A DNA stretch of 64,000 nucleotides from Nocardioides terrigena (GTDB lineage: Bacteria; Actinomycetota; Actinomycetes; Propionibacteriales; Nocardioidaceae): assembly GCF_003047265.1 (NCBI RefSeq), contig NZ_PZYY01000008.1, positions 87,711 through 151,710 of the forward strand, written 5' to 3'. The position numbers and the translations under genes are program-made. The notes beneath the pieces are model-generated. The model ran no database searches. It worked only from the letters and a program-made list of their open reading frames with translations, and had not been told where the DNA came from. Shown here in pieces: positions 58,341 to 64,000 of this stretch. The first letter of the stretch is position 1. Each line of letters opens with the position of its first letter.

Positions 58341-59612
58341 CTACTCCAAAAGGGTGAGGTCGCGCCCGCGGAGCTCGGCCACCTTCGCGGGCAGGGCGCG
58401 CAGGATGTCGGCCACCACCCCGCCGAGCTCCCAGCGTGATCCGGGCTCGGTGGAGCTCACGATGTCGTCGAAGGTGATGGCCTGGAAGACCAGGTCGGCG
58501 AGGCGCGCCAGGACGAAGGCGCGGTCGATGTCGACGTCGGGGTACGCCGCGCGCCACGGCTCGGCGTACGTCGCCCGGAGTGCGGGTCCGTCGGGACCGG
58601 ACTGCTCGAACTGCGTGACGTGCGACGCGTCGAGGAACGGGTGGCTCACGCAGCCGTCGGTCCAGTCGAAGATCCGGAGCGACCGGCCGTCCCACGCGAC
58701 GTTGCCGAGGTGCAGGTCCCCGTGGCTGAGCGTGTCCGGCACGCCCGCCGACCAGAGCTCCCGCACGAGGAGCTCCACGTCGGCAGCGCACCCCCGGACG
58801 GCCGCGAGCTCGTCGTCGCCCAGCAGCGGGAGCTCGATGCTGCCGGCGAGGACCCGGTGGAACCCGGCCAGCGTCTCGTCGACTCCTCGGCCTCGGCAAC
58901 CGCCCGCGAGGAGGTCGTCGACGTGCCCGACCGCCGCCAGCTGGGCGGCGGCCCAGCGTCGTACGACCTCGAGCGCGGCGCCGTCGGCCCGGTCCGCGTC
59001 GTCCGCACCGGTCATCGGCTCCATCAGCAGCCAGCCCTCCGCCTCCTCGACGGCCACCAGGGTCGGGACCAGGTCCGGGAAGAGGCCCGCCACGGTCGGG
59101 TGCACGCGCGCCTCGGCCCGGAAGTGCTCGCAGGGCGCCTTGAGCCACAGGTCGCCGGCATCGGTGACGACGCGGGCGACGGCGGAGATGCTCCACATCT
59201 TCACCGGGACGAGCGGGCCGGTGCGGCGCCGACCGGAACCGGCCAGGACGCCGTCCACCCAGGCCTCCACCCGGTCGAACCACCCCGGGCGGTACCAGCC
59301 GGGCCGGGCGTCGGGGGTGTGGGCCGGGTCCAGCTCGGTGACCGCGCGGCCCACCGCCTCGGCGACCACGGGGTCGGCCACGTCGCCCGGGAGGACCAGA
59401 CGGCCGGAGGGCGCCGCGCCGCGCCGCCCGACGACGTGCACCTTCCGGCCGTCGGGCAGCTTCGCCGTCGGGGCGACGGCGATGTCGGCGCCGACCAGCA
59501 CCAGGGCGGTGGCGAGGGTGCTCTCGTCCTCCGGGTCGACGAACGACGGCAGGGTCCCCGCCGCGTCGACGAGGACCCGGCCCTCGTGGAGGAGGGCGAC
59601 GTGCTCGGTCAT
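58341..59612 (-). CDS. Phosphotransferase (aminoglycoside/choline-kinase-like fold)
   Basis: 423 residues; CACGCT lies 7 nt before the ATG, so possibly leaderless. The kinase-like core is in the C-terminal half: DTLSHGDLHLGNVAWDG (Brenner motif, catalytic Asp) and LRIFDWTDGCVSHPFLD (metal-binding Asp). The N-terminal 140 residues look like a NUDIX-like or unrelated beta domain (GRVLVDAAGTLPSFVDPEDEST), then VKMWSISAVARVVTDAGDLWLKAPCEHF supplies the nucleotide-binding Lys. Substrate unknown. Resistance function is not implied. Confidence 0.8.
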   Translation of the reverse strand: MTEHVALLHEGRVLVDAAGTLPSFVDPEDESTLATALVLVGADIAVAPTAKLPDGRKVHVVGRRGAAPSGRLVLPGDVADPVVAEAVGRAVTELDPAHTPDARPGWYRPGWFDRVEAWVDGVLAGSGRRRTGPLVPVKMWSISAVARVVTDAGDLWLKAPCEHFRAEARVHPTVAGLFPDLVPTLVAVEEAEGWLLMEPMTGADDADRADGAALEVVRRWAAAQLAAVGHVDDLLAGGCRGRGVDETLAGFHRVLAGSIELPLLGDDELAAVRGCAADVELLVRELWSAGVPDTLSHGDLHLGNVAWDGRSLRIFDWTDGCVSHPFLDASHVTQFEQSGPDGPALRATYAEPWRAAYPDVDIDRAFVLARLADLVFQAITFDDIVSSTEPGSRWELGGVVADILRALPAKVAELRGRDLTLLE

Positions 59613-59634
59613 GGCGCCGAGCGTGCCACGCGGC

Positions 59635-60498
59635 TCAGCCCTGGAGCGACCGGATTGCCTCGTGGATGGCCAGCGTGCGCTCGGCCGACTCGACGTGCAG
59701 GGCCTCGATGAGGCGACCGTTGTGGGTGACGACGTGGGACGTGCGGCCCTCCCAGGCCTCGAGGATCCCGCGGGCCGTCTCGATCGCCTGCTCGCTGGGG
59801 GCGAAGGCCTCGTTGGCGCCCTCGACCTGGCCGGGGTGGATCAGCGTCTTGCCGTCGAAGCCCATCTGCCGGCCCTGCGCGCACTCGGCGAGGAAGCCCT
59901 CGGTGTCCTTCACGTCGTTGTAGACGCCGTCGATGATCGCCTTGCCGGTGGCCCGCGCGGCGAGGAGGGCGAGCGAGAGCCCGGCCAGCACCGGCGCGCG
60001 GCCGGGCACGTGCTCGGCGTACAGCTCCTTGACGAGGTCGTTGGTCCCCATCACCAGCACGGTCAGGCGCTCGGAGGCGGCGGCGATCTCCTCGGCGTGG
60101 AGCATGGCGTAGGGCGTCTCGACCATCGCCCAGAGCTTGGTGTGCTCGGGCGCCCGGTGGGCCACCATCGCCTCCACGAGGGCGAGGACGGCGTCGGCGC
60201 TGTCGACCTTGGGTACGACGATCGCGTCCGGCCCGGCGGCGCACGCGGCCGCCATGTCGTCGGCGTGCCACGCCGTGTCGGCGCCGTTGATGCGGATCGT
60301 GAGCTCGCGGCGGCCGTAGTCACCGCTCGCGACCGCCGCGCACGCGGCCTCGCGGGCGGACTCCTTGGCGTCGGGGGCGACGGCGTCCTCGAGGTCGAGG
60401 ATCAGCCCGTCGCAGGGCAGGGTCTTGGCCTTCTCCAGTGCCCGCTCGTTGGAGCTGGGCATGTAGAGGACGGAGCGGCGGGGACGGAAGTCGGTCAT
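59635..60498 (-). CDS. CitE-like CoA-ester lyase
   Basis: 287 residues. RRSVLYMPSSNERALEKAKTLPCDGLILDLEDAVAPDAKESAREAA is the CitE/HpcH signature with metal-binding Glu and the DLEDAV motif; LWAMVETPYAMLHAEEIA and GFDGKTLIHPGQVEGANEAFAPS complete the barrel. Relatives cleave malyl-CoA, methylmalyl-CoA or citramalyl-CoA. It follows the larger lyase gene by 4 nt. The citrate-lyase CitD and CitF subunits are absent, so it does not act in citrate lyase. Confidence 0.88.
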   Translation of the reverse strand: MTDFRPRRSVLYMPSSNERALEKAKTLPCDGLILDLEDAVAPDAKESAREAACAAVASGDYGRRELTIRINGADTAWHADDMAAACAAGPDAIVVPKVDSADAVLALVEAMVAHRAPEHTKLWAMVETPYAMLHAEEIAAASERLTVLVMGTNDLVKELYAEHVPGRAPVLAGLSLALLAARATGKAIIDGVYNDVKDTEGFLAECAQGRQMGFDGKTLIHPGQVEGANEAFAPSEQAIETARGILEAWEGRTSHVVTHNGRLIEALHVESAERTLAIHEAIRSLQG

Positions 60499-60502
60499 CG
60501 GG

Positions 60503-61567
60503 TCAGTCCTCGATCGTGATGGCGTCGTACTGGGCCTTGAGCTGCGGGTCGATCGCGGCCAGCTGCTCCGCGAGCTCGACCATCACCATGCACTGCTTGA
60601 GGGAGGCGTCGTCCTCCATCTTGCCGTCGAGCATGACGGCCCCGGTGCCGTCGCCCATGGCCGCGACGACCCGGCGCGCGTGCTTGATCTCGTCGGCGCT
60701 GGGGGCGAAGACGCGGTTGGCGATCTCGATCTGCTTGGGGTGCAGGCTCCACGTCCCCACGCAGCCCAGCAGGAAGGCGTTGCGGAACTGGTCCTCGCAG
60801 GCCACCACGTCGGCGATGTCGCCGAAGGGGCCGTAGTAGGGGTAGATCCCGTGCATCGCGCACGCGTCGACCATGCGGGAGATCGTGTAGTGCCAGAGGT
60901 CCTGCTGAAAAACGTCGCGGTGCGCCTCGGGCTGGTCCGGGTTGGCGTCCTGGCGGACGAGGTAGCCCGGGTGGCCGCCACCGACGCGGGTGGTCTTCAT
61001 CCGGCGGTCGGCGGCCAGGTCGGCCGGGCCGAGCGAGAGGCCCTGCATGCGGGGACTGGCGCCGCAGATCTCCTCGATGTTGGCCACGCCGCGGGCGGTC
61101 TCCAGGATCGCGTGCACCAGGATCGGGCGCTCGAGGCCGGCCTTGGCCTCGAGCTGCGCGAGCAGCCGGTCGACGTAGTGGATGTCCTCGGCGCCCTGCA
61201 CCTTGGGCACCATGATCACGTCGAGCTTGTCGCCGATCTCGGCCACCAGCGTGGTCAGGTCGTCGAGCACCCACGGGCTGTCGAGGGCGTTGATGCGGGT
61301 CCACAGCTGGGTGGGCCCGAAGTCTGTCTCCTGCGCGATCTTCACCAGACCGGCGCGGGCGGCCTCCTTGTTGTCGGCCTTGACGGCGTCCTCGAGGTTG
61401 CCGAGGAGCACGTCGACGGTGCCGACCATCTGTGGCACCTTGGCCGCCATCTTGGCGTTGGACGGGTCGAAGAAGTGGATCGCGCGGCTCGGGCGGGCCG
61501 GGATCTCGGTCACGGGCGTGGGTGCCCCGACGGCGAGCGGGCGGAAGAAGTCCTTGGCTGGGCGCAT
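60503..61567 (-). CDS. Malyl-CoA/beta-methylmalyl-CoA lyase-like protein
   Basis: 354 residues; TAGGTT lies 7 nt before the ATG (leaderless). The segments AIHFFDPSNAKMAAKVPQMVGTVDVLLGNLEDAVKADNKEAAR, VPKVQGAEDIHYVDRLLAQLE, HAILETARGVANIEEICGASPRMQGLSLGPADLAAD and TWSLHPKQIEIANRVFAPS match Mcl-type lyases of the ethylmalonyl-CoA pathway or 3-hydroxypropionate chemistry. It would split malyl-CoA to glyoxylate and acetyl-CoA or the methyl analogue. The adjacent CitE-like enzyme may act on the thioester or a related CoA ester. An operator shared with fatty-acid genes precedes it. Confidence 0.88.
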   Translation of the reverse strand: MRPAKDFFRPLAVGAPTPVTEIPARPSRAIHFFDPSNAKMAAKVPQMVGTVDVLLGNLEDAVKADNKEAARAGLVKIAQETDFGPTQLWTRINALDSPWVLDDLTTLVAEIGDKLDVIMVPKVQGAEDIHYVDRLLAQLEAKAGLERPILVHAILETARGVANIEEICGASPRMQGLSLGPADLAADRRMKTTRVGGGHPGYLVRQDANPDQPEAHRDVFQQDLWHYTISRMVDACAMHGIYPYYGPFGDIADVVACEDQFRNAFLLGCVGTWSLHPKQIEIANRVFAPSADEIKHARRVVAAMGDGTGAVMLDGKMEDDASLKQCMVMVELAEQLAAIDPQLKAQYDAITIED

Positions 61568-61590
61568 GGGGCGGAACCTATCGAAACCCG

Positions 61591-61605
61591 GTTACCAGCA
61601 GGTAC
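61591..61605. promoter_or_regulatory. Candidate acyl-CoA regulon operator (site 3)
   Basis: GTTACCAGCAGGTAC contains the palindromic TACC-N4-GGTA and overlaps the expected -35 position of the malyl-CoA-lyase-like promoter (-10 TAGGTT at 61580-61575). It matches the FadF-like gene's site (GTTACCGACAGGTAG) at 12 of 15 positions. Confidence 0.5.
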
Positions 61606-61642
61606 GGCGTGTGGGATACCCGACACCGGCGGGGTCCGGCCC

Positions 61643-62209
61643 TCAGCGTCGGCGACCGAACCACCGGCGGGGCCGGGGCTCCGGCTCCTGGGCGGCGAGC
61701 GCCGCCCGCTGGGCCTCGACCCGCGCCGTACGACGCTCGCGCCAGGCCTCGACCTCGGCGTCCACGTCGCGCTCGGGCGTGATCACCGGCGGACCGCCGA
61801 GCAGCTGCATGCGGGCGCGGCGGACGCGGGCGTTGAAGGACTCGACCTCCTCGCGCACCTCGGACTCGGCGGTGATCCGGTCGAGACGCGCGGCCATCTC
61901 CGCGTCCTCCTTGCGCAGCTCGAGCGCGGGCGGCAGCACACTGATCTGCTCGCGCTCGACGAGCCTCTTGACCCACCAGTCGGGGTCGTGGTCCGTGCCG
62001 AGCCCCTCCAGCGGCTTGCCCGCGCCGGGCAGGTCGTCGAAGTCGCCGCGCTCGAAGGCGATCCGCAGCTGCTGCTCGACCCACTGGCCCTGGTGCTGGA
62101 TGCGGGCGGCCGCCGCGGACTGTCCCGTCCGGTCGTCGCGGGCGCGCTCGTGCTGGCGCTGGTCCCCGGGCCGGTCGTGGCCGTCCCCGTGCTGGTCCTG
62201 CTCGGTCAT
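61643..62209 (-). CDS. DUF1992 (DnaJ-homologue subfamily C member 28-like) protein
   Basis: 188 residues; GGAGGTGACGAC precedes the ATG. A hydrophilic lead of about 35 residues is followed by the family core: GQWVEQQLRIAFERGDFDDLPGAGKPLEGLGTDHDPDWWVKRLVEREQISVLPPALELRKEDAE. The C-terminal half is a helical charged region ending PRRWFGRRR. The family has no J domain of its own in bacteria and no firmly known role. Confidence 0.85.
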   Translation of the reverse strand: MTEQDQHGDGHDRPGDQRQHERARDDRTGQSAAAARIQHQGQWVEQQLRIAFERGDFDDLPGAGKPLEGLGTDHDPDWWVKRLVEREQISVLPPALELRKEDAEMAARLDRITAESEVREEVESFNARVRRARMQLLGGPPVITPERDVDAEVEAWRERRTARVEAQRAALAAQEPEPRPRRWFGRRR

Positions 62210-62301
62210 GTCGTCACCTCCGAGGCCACCAGCGTAGGTCGCGGGCGGTCGTGCTTCCGAGGGTCTGGTCGACGGGCCGACTCCGGTGGCACACTCGATC
62301 G

Positions 62302-63093
62302 ATGGGCAGGCTCCGCACCGAGCGGATCGACAAGTGGGTCCGCGGCCGCCTCGGCGACACGCTGGTCGTCGAGACGCGGGACCCGCTGCTGGTGTGGCCG
62401 GGCGCGTTCCCGCCGGTCTACGGGTTCGCCCTCACCGAGGTGGCCGCCGGCGTCCTGCGGCCCGCGAGCGGGTCGTCGTACGCAGGGGAGTGGTTCTTCG
62501 GTCCGCACCTCCCGGTCGCCCAGTGGTACGACGTGGTGGTCGACGACGCCGTGGTCGAGTGCGGCGCGTGGACGCTGGAGGACCTGCCGGAGCGGGTGAT
62601 GCTCACCTGGGAGCCGGGCGTGCTGGCGTGGACCGAGGAGGACGAGCCGGTGGGCCTGCACGCGCGCGACCCGCACCAGCGCGTGGAGACCCTGCGGAGC
62701 TCGCGGCACGTCGAGGTGCTGGTCGGCGACGTGGTCGTCGCGGCCAGCGACCGGCCGGTGCTGCTGCTGGAGACCCGCCTGCCGACGCGCTACTACCTGC
62801 CCCGCGAGGACGTCCGCCTCGGGCTGCTGGAGCCCACCGAAAACGCCTCGGCGTGCCCCTACAAGGGGACGGCCGACCGCTACTGGACCTTCCCCGGGCC
62901 GCCCGAGCTGGTCAACGTGGCGTGGTCGTACTCCTCTCCGCTGCCCGCCGTGGCCGAGATCGCGGACCGGATCGCCTTCTACAACGAGCTCGTCGACCTG
63001 CGGGTCGACGGGGTCCTGCTCGAGCGCCCGGAGTCACCGTTCAGCAGGGCCGAGCAGCGGCCGGGCGGGGAGCGAGGGGTCCGGTCCGCCTAG
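62302..63093 (+). CDS. DUF427 domain protein
   Basis: 263 residues; CACACT ends 6 nt before the ATG (leaderless). Two related halves: residues about 15-120 (VVETRDPLLVWPGAFPPVYGFALTEVAAGVLR) and about 135-250 (DVVVAASDRPVLLLETRLPTRYYLPREDVRLGLL, NASACPYKGTADRYWTF, VAWSYSSPLPAVAEIADRIAFYNELVDLRVDG), the second being the full DUF427 signature. The family is small beta proteins of unknown function. The tandem architecture is common in Actinobacteria. Confidence 0.87.
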   Translation: MGRLRTERIDKWVRGRLGDTLVVETRDPLLVWPGAFPPVYGFALTEVAAGVLRPASGSSYAGEWFFGPHLPVAQWYDVVVDDAVVECGAWTLEDLPERVMLTWEPGVLAWTEEDEPVGLHARDPHQRVETLRSSRHVEVLVGDVVVAASDRPVLLLETRLPTRYYLPREDVRLGLLEPTENASACPYKGTADRYWTFPGPPELVNVAWSYSSPLPAVAEIADRIAFYNELVDLRVDGVLLERPESPFSRAEQRPGGERGVRSA

Positions 63094-63103
63094 GGTCGTC
63101 CTC

Positions 63104-63775
63104 GTGGCCACCGACCCCGCCGTCCTGTCCGTCAACGTCGGCGCGCCCGCCGTCCTCCGGGAGGGGCGGGCGCCCACCGGGATCGGCAAGGTCCCGGTCG
63201 ACGCGATCGACGTCGCGGACCCGGGCCGCAAGCGGCGCGGGCCGTCGGGGGAGGGCTTCTCCGGGGTGGCCGGCGACTTCATCGGCAGCGGTCACCACCA
63301 CGGCGGCGCCGACCAGGCGGTCTACGCGTTCGCCCGCGAGGAGCTCGACCACTGGGAGCGCGAGCTCGGACGCACGATCGCGCCGGGGCTCTTCGGGGAG
63401 AACCTCACCACCGTCGGGCACGACGTCGACGCCGCCGAGCAGGGGGACATCTGGACGGTCGGCACCGCCGTGCTGCGGGTGTCCGCGCCGCGGGTGCCGT
63501 GCGCCAACTTCGCGTTTCGCATGCAGGAGCGGGCATGGGTGCGCCGCTTCGCCGAGCGAGGTCGCGGCGGGTGCTACCTCGCCGTCGAGCAGGCCGGCCG
63601 GATCGAGCCGGGTGACCAGGTCGTGGTCGAGCGGTCCGGCTCCGGCCTGGCCATCCCGGTGCTGCTGGCCGCGTGGATGGGGGACCTCGACGCGGCCCGC
63701 GAGGCGTTGGGCCACGACGGGCTCGATGGCGAGAGCCGCGGGCACTTCACCCGGTTGCTCACCAAGCGCGCCTGA
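63104..63775 (+). CDS. MOSC domain protein (YiiM-like)
   Basis: 223 residues from GTG with TAGGGT 7 nt upstream; the TAG of that -10 is also the stop codon of the DUF427 gene. SVNVGAPAVLREGRAPTGIGKVPV starts the MOSC fold, with FIGSGHHHGGADQAVYAFAREELDHWERELGRTIAPGLFGENLTTVG, PRVPCANFAFRMQ (the conserved Cys) and GGCYLAVEQAGRIEPGDQV. MOSC proteins handle the molybdenum-cofactor sulfur; YiiM types reduce N-hydroxylated bases. Exact role unknown. Confidence 0.9.
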   Translation: MATDPAVLSVNVGAPAVLREGRAPTGIGKVPVDAIDVADPGRKRRGPSGEGFSGVAGDFIGSGHHHGGADQAVYAFAREELDHWERELGRTIAPGLFGENLTTVGHDVDAAEQGDIWTVGTAVLRVSAPRVPCANFAFRMQERAWVRRFAERGRGGCYLAVEQAGRIEPGDQVVVERSGSGLAIPVLLAAWMGDLDAAREALGHDGLDGESRGHFTRLLTKRA

Positions 63776-63795
63776 CCCCTTGCTCTCTCCCCGCG

Positions 63796-63859
63796 CGTAG
63801 TTGGGGACGATCCGGTCGGACTTCCGGCCGTCGGCCCCACCACTTCGTCCCAAACTACG
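63796..63859. repeat. 15-bp inverted repeat after the MOSC gene
   Basis: CGTAGTTGGGGACGA (63796-63810) pairs with TCGTCCCAAACTACG (63845-63859) with one mismatch, loop 34 nt. It lies 20 bp past the MOSC stop and 12 bp before the insertion sequence end. It may be the gene's terminator or a separate palindromic element next to which the IS inserted. Confidence 0.6.
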
Positions 63860-63870
63860 AGCCCTTTCTC

Positions 63871-64000
63871 GGGGTAGTCCGTGACGAACGGACCCCGGAT
63901 CGGCGGGCGGGTTCTAGGGAGTGATGCAACACCTCGATGTTGAGGAGTTGTTGTCATGGGTCGTCCGAAGCATCCACGTGAGTTCGATCGACGGTTCTGG
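63871..64000 (+). mobile_element. Left end of an insertion sequence (runs off the right edge)
   Basis: Begins with GGGGTAGTCCGTGACGAACG and continues GACCCCGGAT, the same terminal repeat found twice in the 65-bp element at 37629-37693. The transposase gene starts 85 bp inside. The right end is outside the window, so length and target duplication are unknown. Confidence 0.75.
63956..64000 (+). CDS. Transposase, N-terminal fragment (probably IS30 family)
   Basis: Fifteen codons, reading MGRPKHPREFDRRFW, follow GAGGAG at about 63942. The opening resembles IS30-family transposases, which begin with a short Gly-Arg-Pro segment and an RRFW-like motif before the first helix-turn-helix. The family call rests on this fragment and on the terminal repeat and is tentative. 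Confidence 0.55.
   Translation, partial: MGRPKHPREFDRRFW

Noticed and set aside
58341..59612. Aminoglycoside resistance gene
   Set aside because: Only the general kinase-like Brenner motif is shared; the protein has a long unrelated N-terminal domain and no resistance-type neighbours.
59635..60498. Citrate lyase beta subunit
   Set aside because: No citD, citF or citC-like genes are present; the pairing with a malyl-CoA-lyase-like gene favours a stand-alone CoA-ester lyase.

Overview
The window is chromosomal DNA from a very GC-rich actinobacterium, most like Nocardioides or another Nocardioidaceae member. Support comes from the strong G/C bias at third codon positions, a mycothiol-dependent maleylpyruvate-isomerase-family protein, IdeR/DmdR-type iron boxes, many apparently leaderless genes (a TANNNT-like -10 element 6-7 nt before an ATG or GTG), a histidine ammonia-lyase with a Cys-Ser-Gly active-site triad, and REP-like palindromes I associate with Nocardioides. 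The genus is inference. There is no prophage or CRISPR array. The only intact-looking mobile DNA is the start of an insertion sequence at the right edge, plus a 65-bp relative of its end at 37.6 kb.

Layout. 1-12.4 kb: a catabolic block. A partial GntR regulator and a VOC dioxygenase-like gene diverge from a fused E1 alpha-beta 2-oxoacid dehydrogenase, its E2, a Tat-exported amidohydrolase, an FAD oxidoreductase and a complete branched-chain-type ABC importer with fused LivM-LivG. Operator-like palindromes sit in both divergent promoter regions. 12.5-24.2 kb: secreted beta-propeller phytase, phospholipase D-like protein, a membrane-anchored propeller, glycerophosphodiesterase, an SDR, a DinB/MDMPI enzyme, a thioredoxin-NHL protein, a 63-bp palindromic tandem repeat and a ferredoxin-reductase-like flavoprotein. 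24.2-27.6 kb: a four-gene overlapping operon (ABC ATPase, permease, histidine kinase, response regulator) with a 16-G tract at the ATPase-permease junction. 27.7-37.5 kb: acyl-CoA dehydrogenase, TSUP exporter with Rrf2 regulator, an ECF sigma factor with a membrane partner, DUF2461, App1-like phosphatase, a lipoprotein and a C39-like peptidase.

37.6-38.1 kb: tRNA-Gly(CCC) followed by three tandem copies of its own 3' half and terminator. 38.1-40.2 kb: SGNH hydrolase, dCTP deaminase, membrane protein. 40.2-45.2 kb: iron-boxed ferric-siderophore ABC uptake operon ending in a siderophore-interacting reductase. 45.2-46.8 kb: ribbon-helix-helix protein, DUF4097 beta-helix protein and a small ORF. 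47.1-51.1 kb: a FadF-like membrane iron-sulfur oxidoreductase carrying a roughly 600-residue disordered tail with eight SLFD motifs. 51.6-58.0 kb: IclR regulator, coiled-coil membrane protein, hutH-hutU, MFS transporter. 58.1-64 kb: small membrane protein, phosphotransferase, two CitE-like lyases, DUF1992, DUF427 and MOSC proteins, and the IS edge.

Functional links. A 15-bp palindrome (GTTAC[CT]nnC[AG][GA]GTA[GC]) lies upstream of the acyl-CoA dehydrogenase, the FadF-like protein and the malyl-CoA-lyase-like gene, suggesting one acyl-CoA regulon. The tRNA-Gly repeat, the poly-G tract and the SLFD tail are the least ordinary features. Nothing here is an obvious defence or biosynthetic system.
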